Part shown: positions 8,239 to 18,167 of the stretch, one piece after another
Layout of the letters: each line of letters starts with the position of its first letter
Numbering within the stretch: the stretch's first letter is position 1
Virus record (IMG/VR): IMGVR_UViG_3300037674_000399
Coordinates: 1 to 40,389 of that record
Reading direction: 5' to 3' (one strand)
Source: a virus
Length of the DNA stretch: 40,389 bases
Translations under genes and position numbers: made by a program
Notes under the pieces: generated by a model
What the model was told of the DNA's origin: nothing
Seen by the model: only the letters and a program-made list of their open reading frames with translations
Database searches by the model: none

Positions 8239-9126
8239 CTATGTAGCACTACCAACAATCGTCTTTTGCGCTACCCCTGCTGAATTGTATATTACTAAAG
8301 ATGATGACAATGTAAAAATACTACCAGTTGCCCATCCTGTTTTATTTTCTAATAGAACTGTACCTGTTGCGTTAGGAAGTGTGATTATTTTATCAGTTGT
8401 TGGATCTTCAACAGTTAATTCAGTTTCAAAACTATCGTTTGTTGCACCTTCAAAGAAGATACTTTTATTTTGACCTATTTCTAAATTAGAATTTATAGTA
8501 ATTTGGTCTCCTGATAAAGGAATAAAAGTATTTGCTAGTACATTACCTAAAACTCGTAAGCTATCATTAATAATTAATTCAGTTGAATCAGTTGAATTAA
8601 TAGTATTACCTGAAATTTGAACTGTTCCTAATGTATGAGTTGTGCCTGTACCTGTAAGTGTTCCAGCAGACATTGAACCAGCAGATACTTCATTAGTTGT
8701 TGTTATATTTTCATTATCAAAATTTATAGTACCACTTGAGTCTGTAATATAACCACTTGATAAAGTTAAATTACCTGCATTAACAGTTGGAGATGATATA
8801 GAAGTTGTAATAGTTACATCATCTGTTAATGACATTGTTAATGTATCTGGAACAGATACAACAGCATTTATTTGGTTTGATGTTCCAAGAAATCTACCTG
8901 TTTGACCTGCACCAACTGTTTGTGTTGTTGAAGTAGAGTCTTCCATCTTCCAACCAGCAGCAGAAAATATTTGTCCAGCTAATTCATTAACAGCACCAAT
9001 AACGTTAGTTGCTGACATTGTGGCGTCTAACGTAGCTATATCGCCGAAATCATCCTTCGCTAATGCGTTAAACTCCGTTCTTAAAGTTTCTAACGTTTGT
9101 TCTGGTAATATTTGTCTTACTGCCAT
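8239..9126 (-). CDS. Fibre-like virion protein
   Basis: 295 residues. The first 60 residues are helical (MAVRQILPEQTLETLRTEFN...NVIGAVNELAGQIF) and look like a baseplate-attachment or trimerisation segment. The rest is low-complexity S/T/N/G-rich beta sequence of the kind found in trimeric fibres, followed by PTTDKIITLPNATGTVLL, a motif repeated in many marine phage fibres. It directly follows the small gene 9128-9349 with a 1-base gap. Likely a tail fibre or whisker-like component. Confidence 0.7.
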   Translation of the reverse strand: MAVRQILPEQTLETLRTEFNALAKDDFGDIATLDATMSATNVIGAVNELAGQIFSAAGWKMEDSTSTTQTVGAGQTGRFLGTSNQINAVVSVPDTLTMSLTDDVTITTSISSPTVNAGNLTLSSGYITDSSGTINFDNENITTTNEVSAGSMSAGTLTGTGTTHTLGTVQISGNTINSTDSTELIINDSLRVLGNVLANTFIPLSGDQITINSNLEIGQNKSIFFEGATNDSFETELTVEDPTTDKIITLPNATGTVLLENKTGWATGSIFTLSSSLVIYNSAGVAQKTIVGSAT

Positions 9127-9127
9127 T

Positions 9128-9349
9128 TTACTTTACAACCTTCTTAATTAAATCTTTTATTTCTCTTAATTCTTTCTTTAAATTATTTATCTCGGAACAC
9201 ATACCTCTTAATCTGTCTGCGTTCTCTTCTCTATCTCTTGTTCTTTTCATATAAACAGCATATTCATTACTTGTTCTAATTATTGCATTAGTTTTAACAT
9301 CTCTAATTAAATCTTCGTGTCCTTCAACTTTCAATATTCCATTTGCCAT
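9128..9349 (-). CDS. Small conserved phage structural-region protein
   Basis: I chose ATG at 9349 (MANGILKVEGHEDLIRD...), giving 73 residues and a 4-base gap to the preceding stop. A start 21 bases upstream would overlap the DUF4815 gene. The N-terminal half is a compact beta segment, and the C-terminal half (about 43-73) is an amphipathic helix with a K/E/L-rich coiled-coil pattern. Proteins with the same opening occur next to fibre genes in T4-like cyanophages as I recall; no function is known to me. Confidence 0.65.
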   Translation of the reverse strand: MANGILKVEGHEDLIRDVKTNAIIRTSNEYAVYMKRTRDREENADRLRGMCSEINNLKKELREIKDLIKKVVK

Positions 9350-9353
9350 TTTT

Positions 9354-12300
9354 TTATATTGCCAATGCAATTCCTCTCATATCTTTACAGATTGGTGGAT
9401 AAGATGATATAGTTCCTTTCATTGCAATTTTAATTTGAAATGAAGTGAAATCATTTAAGTCACTTGCTGAATATTTGTATTCTCTAAATGTTAAATCATC
9501 TTCTGCAGGAGCAATTGTAATATCTTCGCTACCATCTGAATTAAATGGCAACCAATTTATATCTTCAATTTTTCTAGTTTCTGCACCTCCAGATGTTCTA
9601 TAGTAAAGTCTAATTTGTGAACTTGAACGAACATTTGCTGATAGTCTTATATCAAGAGAAGTAGAATTATTTTCTAAAACTATTGGTCTAGTTAAGTACA
9701 CCGCTGCTGTTGATGTTCCAGTTGGAGTAGTATCAGCAACAAAGTCTGGTGTATTACCTGTTGTTGGACTATTTAATCTGTTTTGTATTGTGTATGCACT
9801 AACTCTTTGTAAATCTATAAGTGGTGATAGTTTAGTATTTGAACTTGACATTTCTACATTTACATACAAAGATTTTAAACCGTTCATTTCATTTGTTTCA
9901 TTTATTTGACTTGCAACCATTTTAGGTGAAGTACAATAGATATTATCATTTGCAATTACTGAACCAGCGTTTGCAACTGATACTGTAGTAAATTCTGATT
10001 CTGAACCGTGCATTGATTGTCCAGTAGTAGGTCTTAATTTATAAGATATACTTGTACCTGGTACACTCATTGTTGATAAATTTAAATTCATAACATCATA
10101 CAATCTATTTTGTGAACCATAAACAGCATTACTTCCAATATCTCCTGAAGTATTTGCGTTTGTAGAACCTGGTATTTGTACATCATAACTATCTAAAGTT
10201 ATGTTTGATATAGTCGTATATGTTCCGTTAATAGAACTATGTGCCAATCCGTTGTATGTTCCTGAAGGAACTCCAGATATAGTTACATTGTTTGATACAC
10301 TATGCATTCCGTGATTTGGATGATAAACTCTAACTACATCTGAACCTTGCGTTGTTCTAATTGGATTGTTTCTTAATTTTCTTGCTGGTAATGATTCATT
10401 GCAAAGTGTAATTCTACCAACTACATTTGAAAATTCTGCTCTATTCATTATAAATTTAATATCTTCATTTTGTTCAGCAGTCCAAGTTGAACCGTTTTGA
10501 GATTTAAACATAACACCAGCATATGGTTGTTGTGATATTGTTCTATCAGAACCTAATACTGTTTCGCCTAATCTTCCAACATAAGCAGTATATTCATTTG
10601 AGTTTGCAAGTACAACAAAACAATACTCAACATTTTCTTGTACATATACAGGTCCAGAAAAAGTAAATTTAGTTGCTACTGTTCCATCAGCACTTATATT
10701 AACTGAACTTGGATTTAATGTTGTTTCACTAAATGGTACAATTATTGATCCAGGATATCCATTTACAACTTCTCTTATTTGAACTGTAATTGGAATATTA
10801 TTATCTTTAGTACCAAAATATAAATCAACAGAAGTTAAGAATACACCACCAACATCATCAATCATAAATGTTTGTGCTAATGGGTCAACCCAACCAACCG
10901 TTCTTTCACTTCGTCTTGTAGATGACCTTGTAATACTTCTGTTTTCATTTGTAGCTTGTCTTTCAAGTCTAGGTTCTCTTGTTGATATAATTGTATTCTG
11001 TACAGTTTCTAAAATTCCTCTTGCGATATAATCTGCTTCTCCTGAAGTTTCTACATCTGTACTTGTATCATTTGTAACTGAACTTGTTAATCTGAATACT
11101 CTTTGACCAGTACGCCATCTTGGATTTGCCTCAACAGTTGGATCAGGAATTGCAAAAGTACCTGAACACGCACCATTAGCGTCTGTTACAATATTACCTC
11201 CTAATGAACCACCATTTGGTGTACAATAAGTTGATATTGCAATGTTATCAAAGTAAGGATAAACTCTTGTATTTGGTTTCATCCTTGTTCCATTAAATGT
11301 TATTGTTCTACTTCTAACAAATGGTACAAAAGCAACATTAACAATTCTGTCGCCTATTGAATTTCTTACTACTTGAGGAACTAATCTTTGTCTTAATCCT
11401 GTTCTTGTTTGTTGGACTGTTTGTTCAGTTTGTATTTCATCAACAGCAAATACTCTTCTTCCACTTCTTCCGCCGCCAACTTGTCTACTTGAAACATCTC
11501 TAGTCGCACCTGACCAGAAATCTTGCCAATCATTCCATACAGTTCCAATTTCAACACCTTCTAAACCATTGTTTGGAATTCCAGAAACTAACGTATCAAA
11601 ACCTCCCACATTATTGATAACTAACTCGGGTCTTCTTTCAGTTTCTTTCCACTCGTCTGAAGGTGGAGTTAATTCTATTGCACCTGACCAAGTAAATACA
11701 TCAAATGGATTTACATTGACACTCTTACTTGCGAAAGGTTGTGTTATTAAAGCAGTTTCAGTATAAGGTAATGTTAAACAATCTCCAGTTTTTTGATAAC
11801 TACCATCTGTTCTATCAGACGCTTGAATAGTAGTACCATCATCATCTGCTTCTATTAATTGTACTGCGTCCTCATTAAACATAGGTCTTAATTGACCTTG
11901 CGCCATATCAATGGATGCTTTGTAATCTGTATTACCAACATCACCTATATTATGACCACTAAAGTTGTCTACTATAATTCCATTTTTAAATCTATCAAAA
12001 CCATTTGCGTCTTGTATTTGTAAATTTTGTGCTTGTGTTTCTAACAATGATAATTGAGTATAATATTCCATACTCTCAATTCTATTTTCTAAATTACCAA
12101 TATCTCTCATTGTATATCTTTTGTTATCAGTTTTTGTAATTTTAATATCGTCTAAATCTAAAACATAAGATGGCATTTCTAAAGTATATAATAGCATTGC
12201 ACCATCTAAAGATTTTGGAACTTGCGGTATTAAAGCACTTGCGCCATTAGCAACTTTAAAATTTCCTTCTTTATCTAAATAAACTTTATCTATTCTTGGT

Positions 12301-15300
12301 AAGTAGTATTCAAAATCAGAAGTAATATCTGTTCCAAATTTAACTACATCAACTATAGAAGCACCTGTACCACTATAATAACGGTCAGCATTACCACTAT
12401 CTATTGTTGAAGCGTCATCTACTCTTGGTCTAAAATCTAAACAATCTCTTAATTCAAATTTCTTTCCTGTTGTATCAGAAGAATAACTTGGTATATCTGC
12501 GTAATCTACAACACCTGAATAAGAGTCTACATCAAAGTAATCTCCTGAACCGTGTGAGAAATAACTAAATGTAACTAATAATCTTCCTGTAGGTGTTAAT
12601 GCACCATTTTTTAATTTAATTCTTCCAATATCATAGAAGTTATCTCTTTGTCCTGAATCTACATTAAATCTATTTGTAATATCTGTATCGCCTGCAACTG
12701 CATTTGTACTAAAGTCAGCAGCCATTTTAATAGAGTCTACGGTATAAACATCTGCTCTACCTAATCCACATACACCAGATTCAATAGTTGCTTGTGTAGC
12801 AATTTGTACTGTTTGCGAAGAATTTAAAGTTTTAGATTTAGAACCTGCAACTGCTCTATTAATTGTTGCTAAAATTTTTACTTTATGTCCTGCATAATCA
12901 GTACCAAAATTTAATGTTAAAGTTTTACCAGTTGGAGAACCACCTAATGAAAATATTGTTCCTGCTAAATGGTTAGTACCACTTAAACTTAATACGGCAC
13001 CAACTTCTCCTCCTACACCTGCGCCCATAGCCATAATAGAAACAGTAAAATCTTTTTCTAGTAATCCACTAATTGTTTCATTTGTTCCTGCTGTAATTGT
13101 TATATCACCATTTGATCCTAAAGTTCCTGTAAATCCTCTTCGTATAGAAAAGTTTGTATCTGTAATTCCTGAATTAACTTGCGTTTTTAAAGTCTTAACA
13201 GTTTCATTTGGCATTTCAAATATAGAAATATTTTTGTTTGCGTCATTTATTACACCACGTCCTCTAGTAATAGATGATTTAGTTACGTTTGCACCAGAAG
13301 CGTCTATTGTATAAAGAAGTGTATCACTAACAATATATTTTACAACTTTTGTTTCTTGTAAATTAGTATCTGTTGTAATTGTAATTTTATCACCAATTTT
13401 TAATTCATCTGTAAATCTTGTACCAAATCCTGTAAATGAATATGCACCACTAGTATTAGATACTGTTCCAGTTAATGAAATATCTGTTGTTGATATATCT
13501 GAAGTATAGGTTGGAGAACCTGCCATTCCAATTTGTTTAACATCACTTGGACCAAAATTTCTTACTCCTTTTCTTCCTATTGTATCTGCTTGTATAGTTC
13601 CTGTATTACTTGATGTTCCACCTGTGATTGTTTCACCTGCAACGAAATCACCTTGTACATTTGAAAGTACTACAACTCCGTGAGTTGCCGTACCACCTGC
13701 ACCTGGAGTGGTTACATTAGCAGGAGTTGTTCCATCTGCTTGATATAATTTCCAATTTGCACTATCTTTATCTCTAACTGTAAATGTTCCACCAGCAGTT
13801 ACAACTGAATCAATTGCTAAACCAGTTACACCTGCAATAGTAATTTGTTGTCCATCTTGTAAATTATGTGTACTAGCAATTTGAACTTCACCAGGATTTG
13901 CTAGAGTTATATTATTAATAGTAACTGTTTCTGCTGTAGAAATTGCTTGAAGTACACCAGTAGCACCTGAAGTACCACCTGTTATTGTTTCTCCAGTTGT
14001 AAATGATGTTGCTTCTAAAATATTTAAATGAGCAAACATTTCTATATCAAATAGATAATGTTTATAAACAGCACTAGTTATAGTATTTCTTGAAAATATA
14101 TTATTTGTAGCAGTACCAGAAGAATATTCCATCCCTCTTGATTTTGCTCTTCCTATTGAATTAATACTTGATTCAGCACCAACATTAGGAGTACCTCTAA
14201 CAGCAGTCGCTGTATCATATAAGGTTAAATTTTTAAATGATTCTGAATCACCTGAAACGAAACCAACATCTGGCGAACCATAAACGTTAGTTACATTAAA
14301 GTAATTACCTAAATTAAATCTTGTTTTAAAATTATTTTCTGTATCAAATTCTCTTGTCTTTTCAATATCAATAAAAGATGTACCAATAGTTTCTATTTCA
14401 TAACCTCGTACATATGCTTTACCTGGTCCCATACCAGCGGCAATTTTATTTGCGTCCCCACCATCACCTGAAGAGTAAATACCTCTATTATTTCCTGATA
14501 GTAAATGTTCTCTTAAATCTAAATCAAAATCTCTTAATGCATAATCACCAGATTCATCAAACGTTCTACGAGCAAAAGTATCTTCTATTACAGCGTATTC
14601 TGTTGTTCTAACTTGATTTTGAATTATACCATTTTTTAATCTCAACAACTCTACAAAGTTTGCGTCTGCTGTTGAAGCTAAAGATAATTTAGTTAATGTT
14701 AAAAGAATTTTAAATCTATGAGCACCTGGAGCATTTTGATTTGATGTTCCTTGAGCATTATCATTTAAACTTGCGTCTTCATTTGGTGTTGTAAATGATT
14801 CTGTAACTAATAAACCAATTCTATATGAAGGTTTGTTTGTATATTTGTCAAGTATTACTGTTTGTTGTGAAACTTCAACGTGATATCCATTAATGTAATA
14901 AACACCTTTTTGAACTTCAGCAGCGCAACCTGTATGAACTGAAGCAACAGTTGCCGTAGCAGCTAATTCATTAATTGTACAATCTAAAGTTTCTGAAACT
15001 GCGAATTGTGTAGCAGTATTATCTGTTCCAGTTTTTATATATTTTACAAATAATGTATCTGCGTCTGTACCATCTGCAACAGCTACACCTACAACTTTTG
15101 CAATAACGCCTGAAGTTGCACCTGTTAATTCTACTCCATTATAATCTGCTAATGTTGAGTTTGATTTTGCGGAAAGTTTTACTGAATGGTAATTTAAGTC
15201 ATACCCAATTTCACCAGGTATAACCATAGCACCTTTTTCAAATAGATGGTCTGATACCCTCTCTACTTGATTTTGTATTTGGGTTTGTGATTGTGTTAAT

Positions 15301-15410
15301 TCTCTCGCCTGTACAGCAAATGCTGGTCTAAAAAGAACTCTATGAAACTTTTTACTTTCGTTAAAGTCATCATAATAGGGCGATAAATTAAAATCTGTTG
15401 GACTTGGCAT
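9354..15410 (-). CDS. Giant baseplate/fibre structural protein with DUF4815 N-terminus
   Basis: 2018 residues, the largest gene in the window. The N-terminus (NLSPYYDDF...FHRVLFRPAFAVQARELTQ) matches DUF4815, a domain at the start of large virion proteins in T4-like marine phages. Segments of the form GETITGGTSxxTG recur in the middle third, indicating beta-rich modules. A central helical region with NLENRIESMEYYTQLSLLE (around residue 1090-1110) is a likely coiled coil. The last third has a module (FMIDDVGGVFLTSVDLYFG...) found in baseplate-distal proteins. It lies right after gp8, where T4 has gp9/gp10, so it may join fibres to the baseplate; that role is inferred. Confidence 0.8.
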   Translation of the reverse strand: MPSPTDFNLSPYYDDFNESKKFHRVLFRPAFAVQARELTQSQTQIQNQVERVSDHLFEKGAMVIPGEIGYDLNYHSVKLSAKSNSTLADYNGVELTGATSGVIAKVVGVAVADGTDADTLFVKYIKTGTDNTATQFAVSETLDCTINELAATATVASVHTGCAAEVQKGVYYINGYHVEVSQQTVILDKYTNKPSYRIGLLVTESFTTPNEDASLNDNAQGTSNQNAPGAHRFKILLTLTKLSLASTADANFVELLRLKNGIIQNQVRTTEYAVIEDTFARRTFDESGDYALRDFDLDLREHLLSGNNRGIYSSGDGGDANKIAAGMGPGKAYVRGYEIETIGTSFIDIEKTREFDTENNFKTRFNLGNYFNVTNVYGSPDVGFVSGDSESFKNLTLYDTATAVRGTPNVGAESSINSIGRAKSRGMEYSSGTATNNIFSRNTITSAVYKHYLFDIEMFAHLNILEATSFTTGETITGGTSGATGVLQAISTAETVTINNITLANPGEVQIASTHNLQDGQQITIAGVTGLAIDSVVTAGGTFTVRDKDSANWKLYQADGTTPANVTTPGAGGTATHGVVVLSNVQGDFVAGETITGGTSSNTGTIQADTIGRKGVRNFGPSDVKQIGMAGSPTYTSDISTTDISLTGTVSNTSGAYSFTGFGTRFTDELKIGDKITITTDTNLQETKVVKYIVSDTLLYTIDASGANVTKSSITRGRGVINDANKNISIFEMPNETVKTLKTQVNSGITDTNFSIRRGFTGTLGSNGDITITAGTNETISGLLEKDFTVSIMAMGAGVGGEVGAVLSLSGTNHLAGTIFSLGGSPTGKTLTLNFGTDYAGHKVKILATINRAVAGSKSKTLNSSQTVQIATQATIESGVCGLGRADVYTVDSIKMAADFSTNAVAGDTDITNRFNVDSGQRDNFYDIGRIKLKNGALTPTGRLLVTFSYFSHGSGDYFDVDSYSGVVDYADIPSYSSDTTGKKFELRDCLDFRPRVDDASTIDSGNADRYYSGTGASIVDVVKFGTDITSDFEYYLPRIDKVYLDKEGNFKVANGASALIPQVPKSLDGAMLLYTLEMPSYVLDLDDIKITKTDNKRYTMRDIGNLENRIESMEYYTQLSLLETQAQNLQIQDANGFDRFKNGIIVDNFSGHNIGDVGNTDYKASIDMAQGQLRPMFNEDAVQLIEADDDGTTIQASDRTDGSYQKTGDCLTLPYTETALITQPFASKSVNVNPFDVFTWSGAIELTPPSDEWKETERRPELVINNVGGFDTLVSGIPNNGLEGVEIGTVWNDWQDFWSGATRDVSSRQVGGGRSGRRVFAVDEIQTEQTVQQTRTGLRQRLVPQVVRNSIGDRIVNVAFVPFVRSRTITFNGTRMKPNTRVYPYFDNIAISTYCTPNGGSLGGNIVTDANGACSGTFAIPDPTVEANPRWRTGQRVFRLTSSVTNDTSTDVETSGEADYIARGILETVQNTIISTREPRLERQATNENRSITRSSTRRSERTVGWVDPLAQTFMIDDVGGVFLTSVDLYFGTKDNNIPITVQIREVVNGYPGSIIVPFSETTLNPSSVNISADGTVATKFTFSGPVYVQENVEYCFVVLANSNEYTAYVGRLGETVLGSDRTISQQPYAGVMFKSQNGSTWTAEQNEDIKFIMNRAEFSNVVGRITLCNESLPARKLRNNPIRTTQGSDVVRVYHPNHGMHSVSNNVTISGVPSGTYNGLAHSSINGTYTTISNITLDSYDVQIPGSTNANTSGDIGSNAVYGSQNRLYDVMNLNLSTMSVPGTSISYKLRPTTGQSMHGSESEFTTVSVANAGSVIANDNIYCTSPKMVASQINETNEMNGLKSLYVNVEMSSSNTKLSPLIDLQRVSAYTIQNRLNSPTTGNTPDFVADTTPTGTSTAAVYLTRPIVLENNSTSLDIRLSANVRSSSQIRLYYRTSGGAETRKIEDINWLPFNSDGSEDITIAPAEDDLTFREYKYSASDLNDFTSFQIKIAMKGTISSYPPICKDMRGIALAI

Positions 15411-15419
15411 TTATCTCTC

Positions 15420-16880
15420 CTAAAATTCTATAATCAGTTTGATATTCTCGGTTTGGTCAGCAGCTCTAGTGATTGGTGCTCTATTTTCTACATAGACTAT
15501 TTCACCAGAACCGTGGTCAATTTCTGAACTAGAATATCCACTTACAAATACTTGGTTATTAACTGTACCTGTTGTTGTTGCAGGTGTTAAAGTCGCTGAT
15601 GTATCTGCACCTGTAATAATATTTGTGCCACTAAACGCTGTTTGATTACCGTTGCTATCTACTCCCTCATCATTGTGTCTTGTTTGAATATAATATAATA
15701 TTTTATTTGATGGATCCCATTCTACAACTTTACCAACTGCACCTGTGCCTGCTTGTGAAATTTTTTCGTCAACTGTAAATGTTCCTGTACTTCCTGATCC
15801 AACAGCTGCTGTAGTTGCTCTCATTGTAGTAGCCGTAGCGGCAACTCCACTAGCTTTCGGGTCTCTTATCAAACTTACTTGTCTAAAATCGTTTGCAACT
15901 GTTACGTCACCTGAATTTGCTGATTCAGTTCCTTCTAAACTTGTATTTAACATAACAAAGAAACCACCTAACTCTTGTACTGCGTTGTATCCGTGTCCAC
16001 CTTTTGGTTCAATTATTACATCTAATTCTGTAGTAATTAATGCGCCACCACCAGCAGAATTTATATCTGCAAGTTTAATATATCCATATGTGTATCCTGT
16101 TCCTGGAGTAGTTACGGTTACTGCCGAAACTGCACCTGAAGTTATAGTTACTGAACATACACCACTTGATCCATCTCCTCGTATTGGTATACCTGTATGT
16201 GTTCCGTCTGAACCAGCTGAACCTGCTGTTTTAATTTTAACTATGTTAACTGCACCATCTACAGCGGCTGAACTAATTGTTAAGTTTGTAGAAACTGCCA
16301 TAAAATCTACTGATAAGAAATCAGCTTGTTGAGCAGCAGTTAAAGTGTACATATATTTCCACTTGTATCCGTCAGCAGTTGTTAATATTGTTGTTGATGT
16401 TCCTGTAGGTTCTACAGTTGAAACTGCACCACCATTATTATCTAAACATTTATATACGTTTCTTTGAGTTGTTAAAACATAAAAAGTTGCGTCATATAAA
16501 GTAGCAGCACCACTTGTTGAAGTTTGTACTGTTGTTCCATTAGTAATATATTCTCCGTAGTCGTGTCTGTAATAATCATAAACTGTACTAGTTACCCAAT
16601 TTCTTCTAGGAACTACAAAACCAGCATTTGTAGTTGCAATTTTTTTACAAGCGAGCATACTATCAAATATATAATTTTGTGTGTTTTCATTGTCTGCAGG
16701 AATCACAGGCAATGCGTCTGTACCCTCATTATTTGTTCTACCATCTCCTCTTGTTGAAGTAGTAAATCCTTGAGGTCTTCCTATTCCTAAATAGAAAGTA
16801 TTACCTGAAGCTTCAGAAAACGCTTCTTGGAATTGTTCCGAGTTGTGTATTCTGAATTTATTTGTTATAATTGCTGGCAT
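15420..16880 (-). CDS. 8: Baseplate wedge protein gp8
   Basis: 486 residues. The order of landmarks matches T4 gp8: TNKFRIHN at the start, FYLGIGRP, FVVPRRNW (T4: VIPRRDW), VYKCLDN (T4: VYRCLD) and TADGYKWKYMYTL (T4: PGDGYVWEYLFEI). Gp8 forms part of the wedge of the contractile-tail baseplate together with gp6, gp7, gp10 and gp53. The C-terminal half is a long, Gly/Thr-rich, beta-type extension making it longer than T4 gp8 (334). A late promoter and the purine-rich RBS AAGGAAATAAGA precede the ATG. Confidence 0.8.
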   Translation of the reverse strand: MPAIITNKFRIHNSEQFQEAFSEASGNTFYLGIGRPQGFTTSTRGDGRTNNEGTDALPVIPADNENTQNYIFDSMLACKKIATTNAGFVVPRRNWVTSTVYDYYRHDYGEYITNGTTVQTSTSGAATLYDATFYVLTTQRNVYKCLDNNGGAVSTVEPTGTSTTILTTADGYKWKYMYTLTAAQQADFLSVDFMAVSTNLTISSAAVDGAVNIVKIKTAGSAGSDGTHTGIPIRGDGSSGVCSVTITSGAVSAVTVTTPGTGYTYGYIKLADINSAGGGALITTELDVIIEPKGGHGYNAVQELGGFFVMLNTSLEGTESANSGDVTVANDFRQVSLIRDPKASGVAATATTMRATTAAVGSGSTGTFTVDEKISQAGTGAVGKVVEWDPSNKILYYIQTRHNDEGVDSNGNQTAFSGTNIITGADTSATLTPATTTGTVNNQVFVSGYSSSEIDHGSGEIVYVENRAPITRAADQTENIKLIIEF

Positions 16881-16898
16881 TCTTATTTCCTTTATCTA

Positions 16899-16906
16899 TA
16901 TTTATA
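16899..16906 (-). promoter_or_regulatory. T4-type late promoter (TATAAATA) for gp8
   Basis: Exact TATAAATA on the minus strand, 18 bases upstream of the gp8 start codon, followed by an RBS. In T4 this octamer is the only conserved late-promoter element and is read by the phage sigma factor gp55. Confidence 0.75.
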
Positions 16907-16918
16907 CAAGTTTTCTAA

Positions 16919-18163
16919 TTAGTAATTAATTCCTATTCCGTGGACTTGACATTCTTTTGTAGAACTTGATTGGTTATCCCACTCTATTTTATAACGGACA
17001 TCTGTTCCACTCGTACAAGTGGTTTCACCTAAACGGATTTGTTTAATACCTGTTGAATAAACTGGTGTTATAGCATTATAACTAGACGCTTCTGTCCAAT
17101 TTGATCCTCCATTACAAGTCATATAAACCTTTAAATCAGTTCCCATAGTATTAGTTCCAAAAGCATCCTTATATAATAATGTTCCACCAACTTTAGTTTT
17201 TGCTGAACCAACTACATTAGCAGCTTGAATTGCTGTTCCTGTTGTATTTGAAGCAGGGACACCAAAGTTTGGAAGAGAACCTGCAAAACTTGTTCCATCA
17301 GCATAACGATTATTACTTGAAATTCTTATGCCATCCATCCAACCTTTAAAATATCTATTAGGGTCACTTCTATGATGACCAATTCTAACAACTCCATCTG
17401 AATATGCACCAGCACCAGGAGAACCTGGAGTACCACTATCTACTTGAACTCCATCTATATAAAAACGAAATACTCCACTTTGTCTTGTATAAGCTACGTG
17501 GTGCCAAGCACCCTCACTACAAGCAGTTGCTTCTTTTAAGTTTGCACCACCTTCAGTATTAAACACTTCTAATTTTTCAGTACTATTTTCAAATTCCCAT
17601 TGTTGTATTTGTCCAATATCAAAAATACTATCACTTGAAAAATCAACCCCAGCTTCTTTCCACATCCAAAATTCAACAGTATAATCTCCATTTGTTTCCA
17701 TAGCTTGAAAAGAACTATGAGTAAAAGTCATTGTATCTCCAGCACCGTCAAAATAAATTGATGTATTTGTGCCAGTTAATTTTTGTGTATTATTCCAACG
17801 TGTGTTTCCACCTACTGTCGCACTATGAGGATTAGAACTTTTATCTGTAAAAGTTGTAGAACCATCTGTCATATTGAAAGATGACAATAATAACATTGTA
17901 TCAGCATCCGAAGTGAATATATCTGTTGCAGGAGTAATTGTGTTTATATAACCAGATGTAAGAGCAACCTGTGTTTTAGTTCCTAAAGTATCTGTTGCGA
18001 AGGTATCAATATGTTGATTTGGCAAATTAAAAGCGGCACTTGATTCGTTAGTTGCTTCTCTTAAAGCCAAAGCACTTATATCCGACTTAACTGGTTGTAA
18101 ATTTGTTTCACCACCAAGAGTTGTCGTTAAATTATTTGCTATACTTCTAGTTTTAGTTCCCAT
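16919..18163 (-). CDS. LamG/concanavalin A-like lectin-fold fibre protein
   Basis: 414 residues. Residues about 85-310 read as a LamG-type jelly roll: SIYFDGAGDTMTF, YTVEFWMW, WHHVAYTRQSGVFRFYIDGV, and VRIGHHRSD...YFKGWMDGIRIS, which closes the domain. Such domains bind carbohydrates or calcium. The first 80 residues and the last 100 are fibre-type sequence that could attach to the virion. It lies 4 bases after the cupredoxin-like fibre gene, and a late promoter for the next gene (gp8) sits just beyond its end. Likely a host-surface recognition protein. Confidence 0.78.
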   Translation of the reverse strand: MGTKTRSIANNLTTTLGGETNLQPVKSDISALALREATNESSAAFNLPNQHIDTFATDTLGTKTQVALTSGYINTITPATDIFTSDADTMLLLSSFNMTDGSTTFTDKSSNPHSATVGGNTRWNNTQKLTGTNTSIYFDGAGDTMTFTHSSFQAMETNGDYTVEFWMWKEAGVDFSSDSIFDIGQIQQWEFENSTEKLEVFNTEGGANLKEATACSEGAWHHVAYTRQSGVFRFYIDGVQVDSGTPGSPGAGAYSDGVVRIGHHRSDPNRYFKGWMDGIRISSNNRYADGTSFAGSLPNFGVPASNTTGTAIQAANVVGSAKTKVGGTLLYKDAFGTNTMGTDLKVYMTCNGGSNWTEASSYNAITPVYSTGIKQIRLGETTCTSGTDVRYKIEWDNQSSSTKECQVHGIGINY

Positions 18164-18167
18164 TTGT

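Noticed and set aside
15745-16332. A 195-codon plus-strand open frame inside gp8
   Set aside because: It lies wholly antisense to gp8, has a proline- and valine-rich composition that mirrors the Gly/Thr codons of gp8, and has no RBS.
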